Assembly (NCBI GenBank): GCA_041567315.1
Contig: JBFGCA010000016.1
Location: forward strand, 1-56,870
Direction of reading: 5' to 3'
Length of the DNA stretch: 56,870 nt
Source of the DNA: JBFGCA01 sp041567315
Lineage (GTDB): Bacteria > Acidobacteriota > Thermoanaerobaculia > Multivoradales > JAHEKO01
Shown here in pieces: positions 51,096 through 56,870 of the stretch (within the stretch, counting starts at the first letter, position 1; each line of letters begins with the position of its first letter). Under the pieces are notes generated by a model. It made no database searches. It was not told where the DNA came from and worked only from the letters and a program-made list of their open reading frames with translations. The position numbers and the translations under genes were made by a program.

Positions 51096-53672
51096 TCAGG
51101 TCCCGATCCGCACCAGCCGGACCAGCGGGCCCTCGAGCGGCTGGCCGGCGCCGAGGTCGACGACCCCGGCGAGGTGCCAGAGGTTGTCGCCCTCGGGGTC
51201 GAGGAGGACCTGGGTGACCTCCCAGCGGCGCGGGCCGCGCTCGTCGATCCGGGTGTGCTGGGCGAGCCGCGCCTCGGGGGTGAAGAGCAGCCGCTCGTAG
51301 GTCTCGAGGAACGGCGCCAGCGCGGCCTCGAGGCGCTCGGCGTCCCAGGGGTCCGCCGGGTCCTGCCGGACGGCGGCTGCCGCCGCCTCCCAGTCGCCCG
51401 CCGCCAGGTCGCGGACCAGCTCGTGCAGCTCGGCTCGCACGCGGGCGGTGAAGGCGCGCGGGTCGTGGAACAGCTCGTAGGTGCGCAGCTCGCGCCGGGC
51501 CGCCTCGCGCTCTTCCTCGCGGCGCGAGCGCAGCTCGGGGTGGAGCAGGCTCTCCCACTCTTCGAGCAGGCTGGTGTCGGTGCGCTCGAGCAGCGTCCGG
51601 AAGAACCCCTCGAGGTCGTACAGCTCGTCGGTCTTGAGCGCCTCGGGCACGTTCTGGACCAGCGTTTTGTAGAGCTGCGAGAGGTAGCGCAGTAGCACCC
51701 CCTCGCTGCGCTGCAGGCCGTAGTGACGGACGAAGTCGCCAAAGCTCCAGTAGTGCTCGTAGATCTCGCGGCCCACCGACTTGGGACGCACGTTCTCGCC
51801 CAGCACCCAGGGGTGGGCCTGGCGGAAGCGGTCGAAGGATCCGTAGATCAACTCCTCCTCGGGCTTGGGGTAGGTGACCTCGTCGAGCCGCTCCAGGCGC
51901 TCTTCGTAGGGCACCCCCTCGGCCTTGAGCCGCGCCACCAGCTCGGCCTTGCGCTTGTCGACCTGCTTGTAGAGCACCGCCCGCGGGTTTTCGAGGATCG
52001 ACTCGACCAGCGACAGCACCTGGAGGGCGTGACCGGGCTCCTCCGAGTCGAGCGTCTCCAGGGTCTCGACCAGATAGAGCGACAGCGGCTGGTGCATCGC
52101 GAACTCGCGCTGCAGCTCCTCGTCGACCACCACCCACAGGTAGTCGCTCTCCGCGTCGCGCTCCATCCGCACCAGCCCGGCGCGGTAGAGCGAGAGCACG
52201 AGCTGGGCGGCGCGCGCGAGCAGCCGCGCCTTCCGCCCCTCGGGCTCGTGACAGCGGGCGATGAGCTGGCGGATCGAGGCGAAGTTGTCGCGGTCGGGGT
52301 CGTCCAGCTCGCGGTCGCGCTGGAGCAGCGCCAGCACCATCCCCTGGTCGATGCGGAAGCGCGAGCGCAGGGTCTCGGGCGGACGCTTGACCAGGCTCTC
52401 GAATGCGTCGCGGTTCCACGACACCTCGCCCTTGACCGTCCGCCGCCGGCGCAGCGTCTTCTTCTTGCCGGCGCGCGCCAGCTTCTTGGTTTCGATGACG
52501 TGCTCGGGCGCCTGGCAGACCACCCAGCCGCGCTCGTCGAAGCCCTTGCGTCCGGCCCGCCCGGCGATCTGCTTGAAGTCGCGGGAGGTCAAGAGGCCCA
52601 CCTGCCGGCCGTCGAACTTGGCCAGCTTGGAGAACAGCACCGTGCGGATCGGGATGTTCACGCCCACCCCCAGGGTGTCGGTGCCGCAGATCACCTTGAG
52701 CGCCCCCTGCTGCGAGAACTGCTCGACCAGCAGCCGGTACTTGGGCAGCAGCCCGGCGTGGTGGACGCCAACACCGAAGCCGGCGAGGCGCCGCAGCTCG
52801 CGGCCGTAGGGGGTGTCGAAACGGAAGCCGCCCAGCCGGCGGCGCAGCTCCTGGCGCTCGGCGCGGCCCGAGATCTTGACGCTGGTCAGGCTCTGGGCCA
52901 GCTCGGCGCACTCGCGCTGGGTGAAGTTGACGACGTAGACCGGCGCCCGGTCGCTTGCGAGCAGCTCGCCGAGGGTCTCGTGGAGGGTGGTCTCGCGGTA
53001 TTCGAACTCGAGCGGCACCGGGCGCTCGGTGGAGCGCACCGTGGCCACCGGGACGCCGGTCTGCCGCTCCAGCCGCTCGGCGATCGGTGCCGTGTTGCCG
53101 AGGGTGGCCGACATCATCAGGAAGCGGGTGCGCTCGAGAGCGATCAGCGGCACCTGCCAGGCGACGCCGCGCTGCGGGTCGGAGTAGTAGTGGAACTCGT
53201 CCATCACCACGTAGGGGACGTTGGGGTCGGCGCGGCGCAACACCATGTTGGACAGCACCTCGGCGGTGCAGCAGAGGATCGGAGCGGTGGGGTTGATCGA
53301 GGCGTCGCCGGTCAGCATGCCGACCCGGCGCGCCCCGAACTCGTCGCACAGGGCGAAGAACTTCTCGCTGGCCAGCGCCTTGACCGGCGAGGTGTAGAAC
53401 GAAGTGCGCCCCTCGCAGACCGCCTTGAAGTGGAGCGCCAGCGCCACCAGCGACTTGCCCGACCCGGTCGGGGTGTCGAGGATCACGTGGCGGCCGGCGG
53501 CGATCTCGAGCAGCGCCTCCTCCTGGGCCGGGTAGAGCTCGAAGCCGACGTCGGTCACCCAGGAGAGGAAGCGGTCGAGGATCTCGTCGGGGTCGCGGCT
53601 GCCCTCGGCCGGCAATCGGTCGCCGAGGGTCGCCACCTCGGCCCGGGCTTCGGGCGCCGCCTCCGCCATCAC
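51096..53672 (-). CDS. Ski2-like DEAD/DEAH-box RNA helicase
   Basis: 858 aa. DTPTGSGKS (motif I), SPVKALASEKF (Ia), DEFHYY (II; Phe replaces the usual Val/Cys), MSATLGN (III), GVHHAGLLPKYR, TDTLGVGVNIP (V) and QIAGRAGRKG (VI) are the superfamily 2 helicase core of the Ski2/Mtr4 type. A long C-terminal part has the DUF3516-like helical domain. Bacterial members of this subgroup are thought to act in RNA processing, although the role is not settled. ATG at 53672 (preceded by a Met two codons later) is the first Met before conserved sequence. Divergent to the cysteine synthase operon. Confidence 0.92.
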   Translation of the reverse strand: MMAEAAPEARAEVATLGDRLPAEGSRDPDEILDRFLSWVTDVGFELYPAQEEALLEIAAGRHVILDTPTGSGKSLVALALHFKAVCEGRTSFYTSPVKALASEKFFALCDEFGARRVGMLTGDASINPTAPILCCTAEVLSNMVLRRADPNVPYVVMDEFHYYSDPQRGVAWQVPLIALERTRFLMMSATLGNTAPIAERLERQTGVPVATVRSTERPVPLEFEYRETTLHETLGELLASDRAPVYVVNFTQRECAELAQSLTSVKISGRAERQELRRRLGGFRFDTPYGRELRRLAGFGVGVHHAGLLPKYRLLVEQFSQQGALKVICGTDTLGVGVNIPIRTVLFSKLAKFDGRQVGLLTSRDFKQIAGRAGRKGFDERGWVVCQAPEHVIETKKLARAGKKKTLRRRRTVKGEVSWNRDAFESLVKRPPETLRSRFRIDQGMVLALLQRDRELDDPDRDNFASIRQLIARCHEPEGRKARLLARAAQLVLSLYRAGLVRMERDAESDYLWVVVDEELQREFAMHQPLSLYLVETLETLDSEEPGHALQVLSLVESILENPRAVLYKQVDKRKAELVARLKAEGVPYEERLERLDEVTYPKPEEELIYGSFDRFRQAHPWVLGENVRPKSVGREIYEHYWSFGDFVRHYGLQRSEGVLLRYLSQLYKTLVQNVPEALKTDELYDLEGFFRTLLERTDTSLLEEWESLLHPELRSRREEEREAARRELRTYELFHDPRAFTARVRAELHELVRDLAAGDWEAAAAAVRQDPADPWDAERLEAALAPFLETYERLLFTPEARLAQHTRIDERGPRRWEVTQVLLDPEGDNLWHLAGVVDLGAGQPLEGPLVRLVRIGT

Positions 53673-53717
53673 CCGATGACCCTATCTCAGCACGCATCCC
53701 GATGGGTCGATATCTGC

Positions 53718-53747
53718 TTGACGGCCGGCGAGCCGCGGCTGTAGACT
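53718..53747 (+). promoter_or_regulatory. Sigma70-like promoter of the cysteine synthase operon
   Basis: TTGACG (53718-53723), 18-bp spacer, TAGACT (53742-53747). The start site should fall near 53754-53756, at or one to two bases ahead of the ATG of the Cys-rich leader ORF (53756). Confidence 0.7.
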
Positions 53748-53755
53748 TTCTGGCA

Positions 53756-53854
53756 ATGTTTCGGTTCGGCTCCATGGTCTGGTTCTGCGACGCGCCCTGC
53801 GCGTGTTGTCGCGGCCACAAGCCGCGCGGGAGGTCTGTAGCCAGGAAGCCGTAA
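53756..53854 (+). CDS. Cysteine-rich leader peptide of cysK (32 aa)
   Basis: Small ORF, ATG 53756, TAA 53852-53854. The peptide has Cys at positions 11, 15, 17 and 18 (FCDAPCACC), four Cys codons in eight, far above the genome's normal rate; the remainder is basic (HKPRGRSVARKP). It starts within two bases of the predicted transcription start, so no ribosome site precedes it and the mRNA is leaderless or nearly so. The Cys codons lie at 53786-53809, directly before RNA segment 1 of the attenuator. It ends 109 bases before cysK. The role is to sense charged Cys-tRNA through ribosome speed; this is inferred from layout, in analogy to amino-acid leader peptides elsewhere. Confidence 0.75.
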   Translation: MFRFGSMVWFCDAPCACCRGHKPRGRSVARKP

Positions 53855-53908
53855 CCGACGCATCACCTGAACAGGACCAACGACCCGCAGCGGCGCCGCC
53901 GTTGCGGG
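53810..53908 (+). promoter_or_regulatory. Predicted cysteine attenuator (mutually exclusive RNA pairings)
   Basis: Segment 1, CGCGGC (53810-53815), pairs perfectly with GCCGCG (53821-53826) around CACAA. Segment 2, GCCGCGCGGG (53821-53830), can instead pair with CCCGCAGCGGC (53884-53894, segment 3) with one bulged A, which would block the terminator in which segment 3 pairs with segment 4 (53898-53908). A ribosome stalled at the last Cys codons (53804-53809) would cover segment 1, free segment 2 and let transcription continue into cysK. This is the trp/his-type design with cysteine as the sensed amino acid. Confidence 0.7.
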
Positions 53909-53914
53909 TTTTTT
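53884..53914 (+). terminator. Intrinsic terminator upstream of cysK
   Basis: CCCGCAGCGGC (53884-53894) and GCCGTTGCGGG (53898-53908) form an 11-bp stem with one G-U pair and a GCC loop, followed directly by TTTTTT (53909-53914). The strongest intrinsic terminator in the window, placed between leader and cysK, so it serves as an attenuator. Confidence 0.9.
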
Positions 53915-53963
53915 GTTTGTTCGGGACCGATGGAACGTTCCGGGGGGAGCAAGGAGAAGCGAG

Positions 53964-54995
53964 ATGAGCAGATTTCACAGTCAGGCCGCAGCGCTCGCCT
54001 ACGACCCGGCCGCGGCCAGGGTGGAGCCGCTGGGCAGCGACCCCGCCCTCGAGCGTTTCGAGGACGTCCGCGAGCTGCTCCCCAGCGTCGAGCGGCCGAC
54101 GCCGTTGCTCCGGGTCCGGCGGGTGCTGCCGCCGGCGGCGTCGCCGCTCTACCTCAAGCTGGAGTGGCTCAACCCGTTCGGCTCAATCAAGGACCGCACC
54201 GCCGCCTACCTGCTCCAGGGCCTCGCCGAGCGCGGCGAGCTGGACGGCCGCGAGCTCGTCGAGCCCTCCTCGGGCAACACCGGGATCGCGCTGGCGGCGC
54301 TGGCCGCGTTGATGGGCCTCAAGCTCACCATCACCATCCCCGAGGCCGTGCCGGAAGAGAAGAAGGTGCTGCTCCGCATGCTGGGGGCCGAGGTGTGGCC
54401 GACGCCCGACGACCTGTGCCCGGTCGACCACCCCAAGGACGGCGCCATCGCGCTGGCCCGCTCGCTGGTCGAGAGCGCCGGCGGCGAGCGCTACGTGATG
54501 CCCAACCAGTACGCCAACCCCGACAACGTCCGCGCCCACTACGAGACCACCGGCCCCGAGATCTGGAAGCAGACCGGTGGCCGGGTGGCCGCCTTCGTGG
54601 CCGGCTTCGGGACCTGCGGCACGCTGACCGGCGTCGGCCGGTTCCTCAAGCAGCAGAACCCGGCGGTCCAGGTGATCGCCGTCGAGCCCCAGGCGGGCCA
54701 CCGGCTGCCGGGTCTCAAGAGCTTTCAGGAGGCCAGCGAGCCGTCGATCCTCGACCGCTCGGTCATCGACCGGGTGGTGCGGGTGGACGACGAGCCGGCC
54801 TACGCCATGACCGAGCGCCTGCTGCGCCAAGAGGGGCTGATCGTCGGCCCGTCGACCGGCGCCATCGTCCACGCCGCGGCCGAGGTGGGCGGCGAGCTGG
54901 ACGGGGTGATCGTGGGAGTGTCGCCGGACGGCGGGCTCAAGTACACCAGCTACTTCGCCGAGCGGCTGGGCAGCGAGGGGACGCCCGATGTCTGA
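53964..54995 (+). CDS. cysK: Cysteine synthase (O-acetylserine sulfhydrylase family)
   Basis: 343 aa, PLP-dependent fold-type II enzyme making cysteine from O-acetylserine and sulfide. LKLEWLNPFGSIKDRTA holds the Schiff-base Lys76; SSGNTGIALAALAA is the substrate loop; GFGTCGTLTG the phosphate loop; SPDGGLKYTSY the C-terminal end. The start ATG at 53964 has AAGGAG upstream. The gene lies behind a promoter, Cys-rich leader and terminator, and 40 bases before tusA, so sulfur supply and transfer are joined in one transcript. Allied enzymes (CysM, cystathionine synthase) share the motifs, so CysK versus CysM is not certain, but placement with TusA supports sulfur assimilation. Confidence 0.9.
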   Translation: MSRFHSQAAALAYDPAAARVEPLGSDPALERFEDVRELLPSVERPTPLLRVRRVLPPAASPLYLKLEWLNPFGSIKDRTAAYLLQGLAERGELDGRELVEPSSGNTGIALAALAALMGLKLTITIPEAVPEEKKVLLRMLGAEVWPTPDDLCPVDHPKDGAIALARSLVESAGGERYVMPNQYANPDNVRAHYETTGPEIWKQTGGRVAAFVAGFGTCGTLTGVGRFLKQQNPAVQVIAVEPQAGHRLPGLKSFQEASEPSILDRSVIDRVVRVDDEPAYAMTERLLRQEGLIVGPSTGAIVHAAAEVGGELDGVIVGVSPDGGLKYTSYFAERLGSEGTPDV

Positions 54996-55035
54996 GGCGG
55001 GCCACACGCCGGCGCCGGGGCAGGGAGGTCGAGCC

Positions 55036-55281
55036 ATGACCGGGAACGCCGTTGCCAGCTCGCTCGACTGCCGGGGGATGCTCTGCCCGCTGCCGATCTA
55101 CAAGACCTCGGTGGCGATCGGCCGGCTGGCGCCCGGCGAGGTGCTCGAGGTGGTGTGCACCGACCCGGGCTCGGTCGCCGACTTCGCGGCCTTCGCCGCC
55201 CGCACCGGCCACCGGCTGCTGGCCAGCGAAGAAGGCGACGGGCTCTACACCTTCCGGCTGGAGAAGCGCGCCGCCGGCTGA
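55036..55281 (+). CDS. tusA: TusA-like sulfurtransferase
   Basis: 81 aa, matching TusA's typical length. LDCRGMLCPLPIYKT contains the CPxP persulfide-carrying Cys17, with Cys12 before it; EVLEVVCTDPGSVADFAAFAARTGH completes the fold. It relays persulfide sulfur to tRNA thiolation, molybdenum cofactor or other acceptors. I chose ATG 55036, which has GGGAGG eight bases upstream, over ATG 54988, which would overlap cysK and add a Gly/Pro-rich tail with no match. Likely cotranscribed with cysK, so both would be covered by the leader attenuator. Confidence 0.9.
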   Translation: MTGNAVASSLDCRGMLCPLPIYKTSVAIGRLAPGEVLEVVCTDPGSVADFAAFAARTGHRLLASEEGDGLYTFRLEKRAAG

Positions 55282-55397
55282 CCTGGGCGACGCCTCGCTG
55301 CTCAGGCCGCCGCTGGAGCCTGGTTCCAGGGGAGAGCCTGCGATCCCTGGTAGTGGGCCATTCGTGAGATCTACCCGCGACCCGGACCGTCGAAGGG

Positions 55398-55437
55398 GTG
55401 AATCCCGGCCCGGTGTCGTGAATAATGGTCCGGTGTC
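55398..55437 (+). repeat. Tandem 20-bp direct repeat over the pgi start
   Basis: Unit 1 at 55398-55417 and unit 2 at 55418-55437 are identical at 16 of 20 positions (GTGAAT...GG.CCGGTGTC). The three adjacent changes in unit 2 create AATAAT (55421-55426), a -10-like hexamer ending six bases before the GTG at 55433. Could be a protein-binding direct repeat. Confidence 0.55.
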
Positions 55438-56870
55438 AGACCGTGTGCCAGCCGATGGTCCAGGCGACGGGCCCACCGATGGGCCGGCCGAGGGTTCCGC
55501 GGCCGCGTCACCGACCCGGCCCGCCGACCGGCTGGTCTCCTGGCAGGCGCTTGCCGCCCACCGCCCGGCGGTGGCCGGCCTCCATCTCCGCGATCTCCTG
55601 AATCAGGACCCCGGACGCGGCGGCCGGCTCGTGGTCGAAGCCGCCGGGCTGCGGCTCGACTACTCGCGGCAGCGGGTGGCGGACGAGACGCTCGCCCTGT
55701 TGCTGCGGCTGGCCGAAGAGCGTCGGTTGGGCGACTGGATCGAGGATCTCTTCGCCGGCCGGCCGGTCAACAACACCGAGCGGCGGCCGGCCCTCCACGT
55801 GGCCCTGCGGCGGCCGACGCCGGGACCGTTCCCGCCGCCGCCGGCGCCCGACGTGATGGCGGCGGTGGAGGAGGTTCGGGACCGCATGCGGCGGCTCGAC
55901 GAGGCGGTGACGGCCGGCGAGCTCCGGGGCTTCGACGGCCAGCCGATCCGCGCCGTCGTGAACCTCGGGATCGGCGGCTCGGACCTGCCGGCCAAGACCG
56001 CGGTCGAGGCGCTGTCGCCCTATCGGCGCCACGGCTTCGAGCCCCGCTTCGTTTCCAACCTGGACGCCGGCCAGCTCCTGGCGGCGCTCGAGGACCTCGA
56101 CCCCGCCACCACGCTGCTGGTGGTCTCCTCCAAGTCGTTCACCACCCCCGAGGCGCTGATCAACGCCCGCAGCGCCCGCGCCTGGCTGGTCGAGGCGGCG
56201 GGCAGTGCTACGGCGGCGGCCGGCCAGCTCTTCGCGGTCACCGCCCGGCCCGAGTTCGCCGCCGAGTTCGGGGTCCCGCGCGACAACGTCTTCGAGATGT
56301 GGGACTGGGTCGGGGGCCGCTACTCGGTGTGGTCGGCGATCGGCCTGCCGCTGGTGCTGGCGGTCGGCATGGACCGCTTCGAGGAGTTCCTGGCCGGGGC
56401 GGCGGCGATGGACGAGCACTTCCGGACGGCTCCGTCCGGCGCCAACCTACCGGTGCTGATGGCGCTGCTCGGCGTCTGGAACCGCAACTTCCTGGGCGCC
56501 GCCACCCACGCGGTGCTGCCCTACGACTGGGCCCTCCGCAGCTTCGTCGACTACCTCCAGCAGCTGATGATGGAGAGCAACGGCAAGCGCGTCACCCGCG
56601 ACGGCGAGCCGATCGGCTACGCCACCAGCCCGGTGGTCTGGGGTTCCCTCGCCAACAACGGCCAGCACGCCTACTTCCAGCTCCTCCACCAGGGCACCGA
56701 GCTGGTCCCCGCCGACTTCCTGGTGCCCCTCCACGGCCAGCGCGAGCTGCCCGGCCACCACGAGGCCGTCCTCGCCAACGCCCTCGCCCAGGTCGAGGCC
56801 CTCACCCGCGGCCGCACTGCCGACGAGGTGCGTCACGCGCAGGCCGCCGCGGGAGCTTCCGAGGCCGAAG
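55433..56870 (+). CDS. pgi: Glucose-6-phosphate isomerase (3' end cut by window)
   Basis: At least 479 codons; the frame stays open to the last base, so about 70 residues are missing from the usual ~550. NLGIGGSDLPAKTAVEAL (sugar-phosphate site), VVSSKSFTTPEAL, DWVGGRYSVWSAIGLPL (family signature) with ESNGKR and NNGQHAYFQLLHQGTELVPADF mark the enzyme that interconverts glucose-6-P and fructose-6-P. The N-terminal ~35 residues are Pro/Gly/Asp-rich and poorly conserved. GTG at 55433 lies within the tandem repeat and six bases after AATAAT, which would give a leaderless mRNA; a GTG at 55418 in frame is possible. Confidence 0.92.
   Translation, partial: MSDRVPADGPGDGPTDGPAEGSAAASPTRPADRLVSWQALAAHRPAVAGLHLRDLLNQDPGRGGRLVVEAAGLRLDYSRQRVADETLALLLRLAEERRLGDWIEDLFAGRPVNNTERRPALHVALRRPTPGPFPPPPAPDVMAAVEEVRDRMRRLDEAVTAGELRGFDGQPIRAVVNLGIGGSDLPAKTAVEALSPYRRHGFEPRFVSNLDAGQLLAALEDLDPATTLLVVSSKSFTTPEALINARSARAWLVEAAGSATAAAGQLFAVTARPEFAAEFGVPRDNVFEMWDWVGGRYSVWSAIGLPLVLAVGMDRFEEFLAGAAAMDEHFRTAPSGANLPVLMALLGVWNRNFLGAATHAVLPYDWALRSFVDYLQQLMMESNGKRVTRDGEPIGYATSPVVWGSLANNGQHAYFQLLHQGTELVPADFLVPLHGQRELPGHHEAVLANALAQVEALTRGRTADEVRHAQAAAGASEAE

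Noticed and set aside
53750..53914. Leader before cysK as a 6S, SRP or S-box (SAM) RNA
   Set aside because: No GGAAGGAAGCAGC-type SRP motif and no S-box conserved core. The short Cys-rich ORF and 1:2/2:3/3:4 pairings explain the sequence better.
1..56870. tRNA, rRNA, CRISPR array, integrase, attachment site or insertion sequence
   Set aside because: No tRNA-like T-loop/acceptor arrangement, no rRNA sequence, no regularly spaced repeats and no transposase or integrase motif was seen in either strand.

Overview
The window is high-GC (about 70-75 %) bacterial chromosome with tightly packed genes and strong third-position G/C. I infer a member of Acidobacteriota, probably Thermoanaerobaculia-like. 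The reasons are several exported proteins of the acidobacterial VWFA-related type, a GWxTD/VWA protein, a subtilase ending in a DGFESGD...W tail, and a gene complement of sigma-54 activator, outer-membrane barrel protein and PolX that fits a Gram-negative didermic organism. No tRNA, rRNA, CRISPR array, integrase or intact transposon was seen.

Layout. 1-9134: the end of a Cu(+) P-type ATPase, a nitroreductase-like protein, a HisKA_2 histidine kinase with an NtrC-like sigma-54 activator, and an SLC13/TrkA-C transporter. 9312-19989: a cell-surface glycan or glycolipid cluster read in one direction with mostly overlapping start and stop codons (four glycosyltransferase modules, one fused to a methyltransferase, an ABC exporter, an APH-like kinase, an outer-membrane barrel). 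20243-24902: two exported proteins, a CopG/RelE toxin-antitoxin pair with a perfect palindromic operator, a UPF0173 hydrolase and a DtxR-type regulator. 25057-28186 (minus): M24 peptidase, GT2 glycosyltransferase and a diverged squalene/phytoene-synthase-like protein. 28329-35720: membrane-anchored amidase, a MamK-like actin, LigA, a GGEEM diguanylate cyclase and PolX. 35825-40646: a DUF885 peptidase, a Cys-rich exported protein of unusual composition and an unknown helical protein. 40722-48948: divergent VWA-protein operons. 48949-53672: a REP-like palindrome, a reprolysin-like protein that lacks its zinc-site segment, an acyl-ACP thioesterase and a Ski2-like helicase. 53718-56870: a cysteine synthase operon (cysK-tusA) and the start of pgi.

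The most interesting element is upstream of cysK. A sigma-70-like promoter is followed within about 8 bases by a 32-codon ORF with four Cys codons in eight positions, then by a set of mutually exclusive RNA pairings (1:2, 2:3, 3:4) that ends in a strong intrinsic terminator before cysK. This is the layout of a cysteine-sensing ribosome-mediated attenuator, apparently on a leaderless or near-leaderless mRNA. A MamK-type actin beside a cell-wall amidase, with no other magnetosome gene, is the second item to follow up. All calls come from reading the sequence; no database search was possible.
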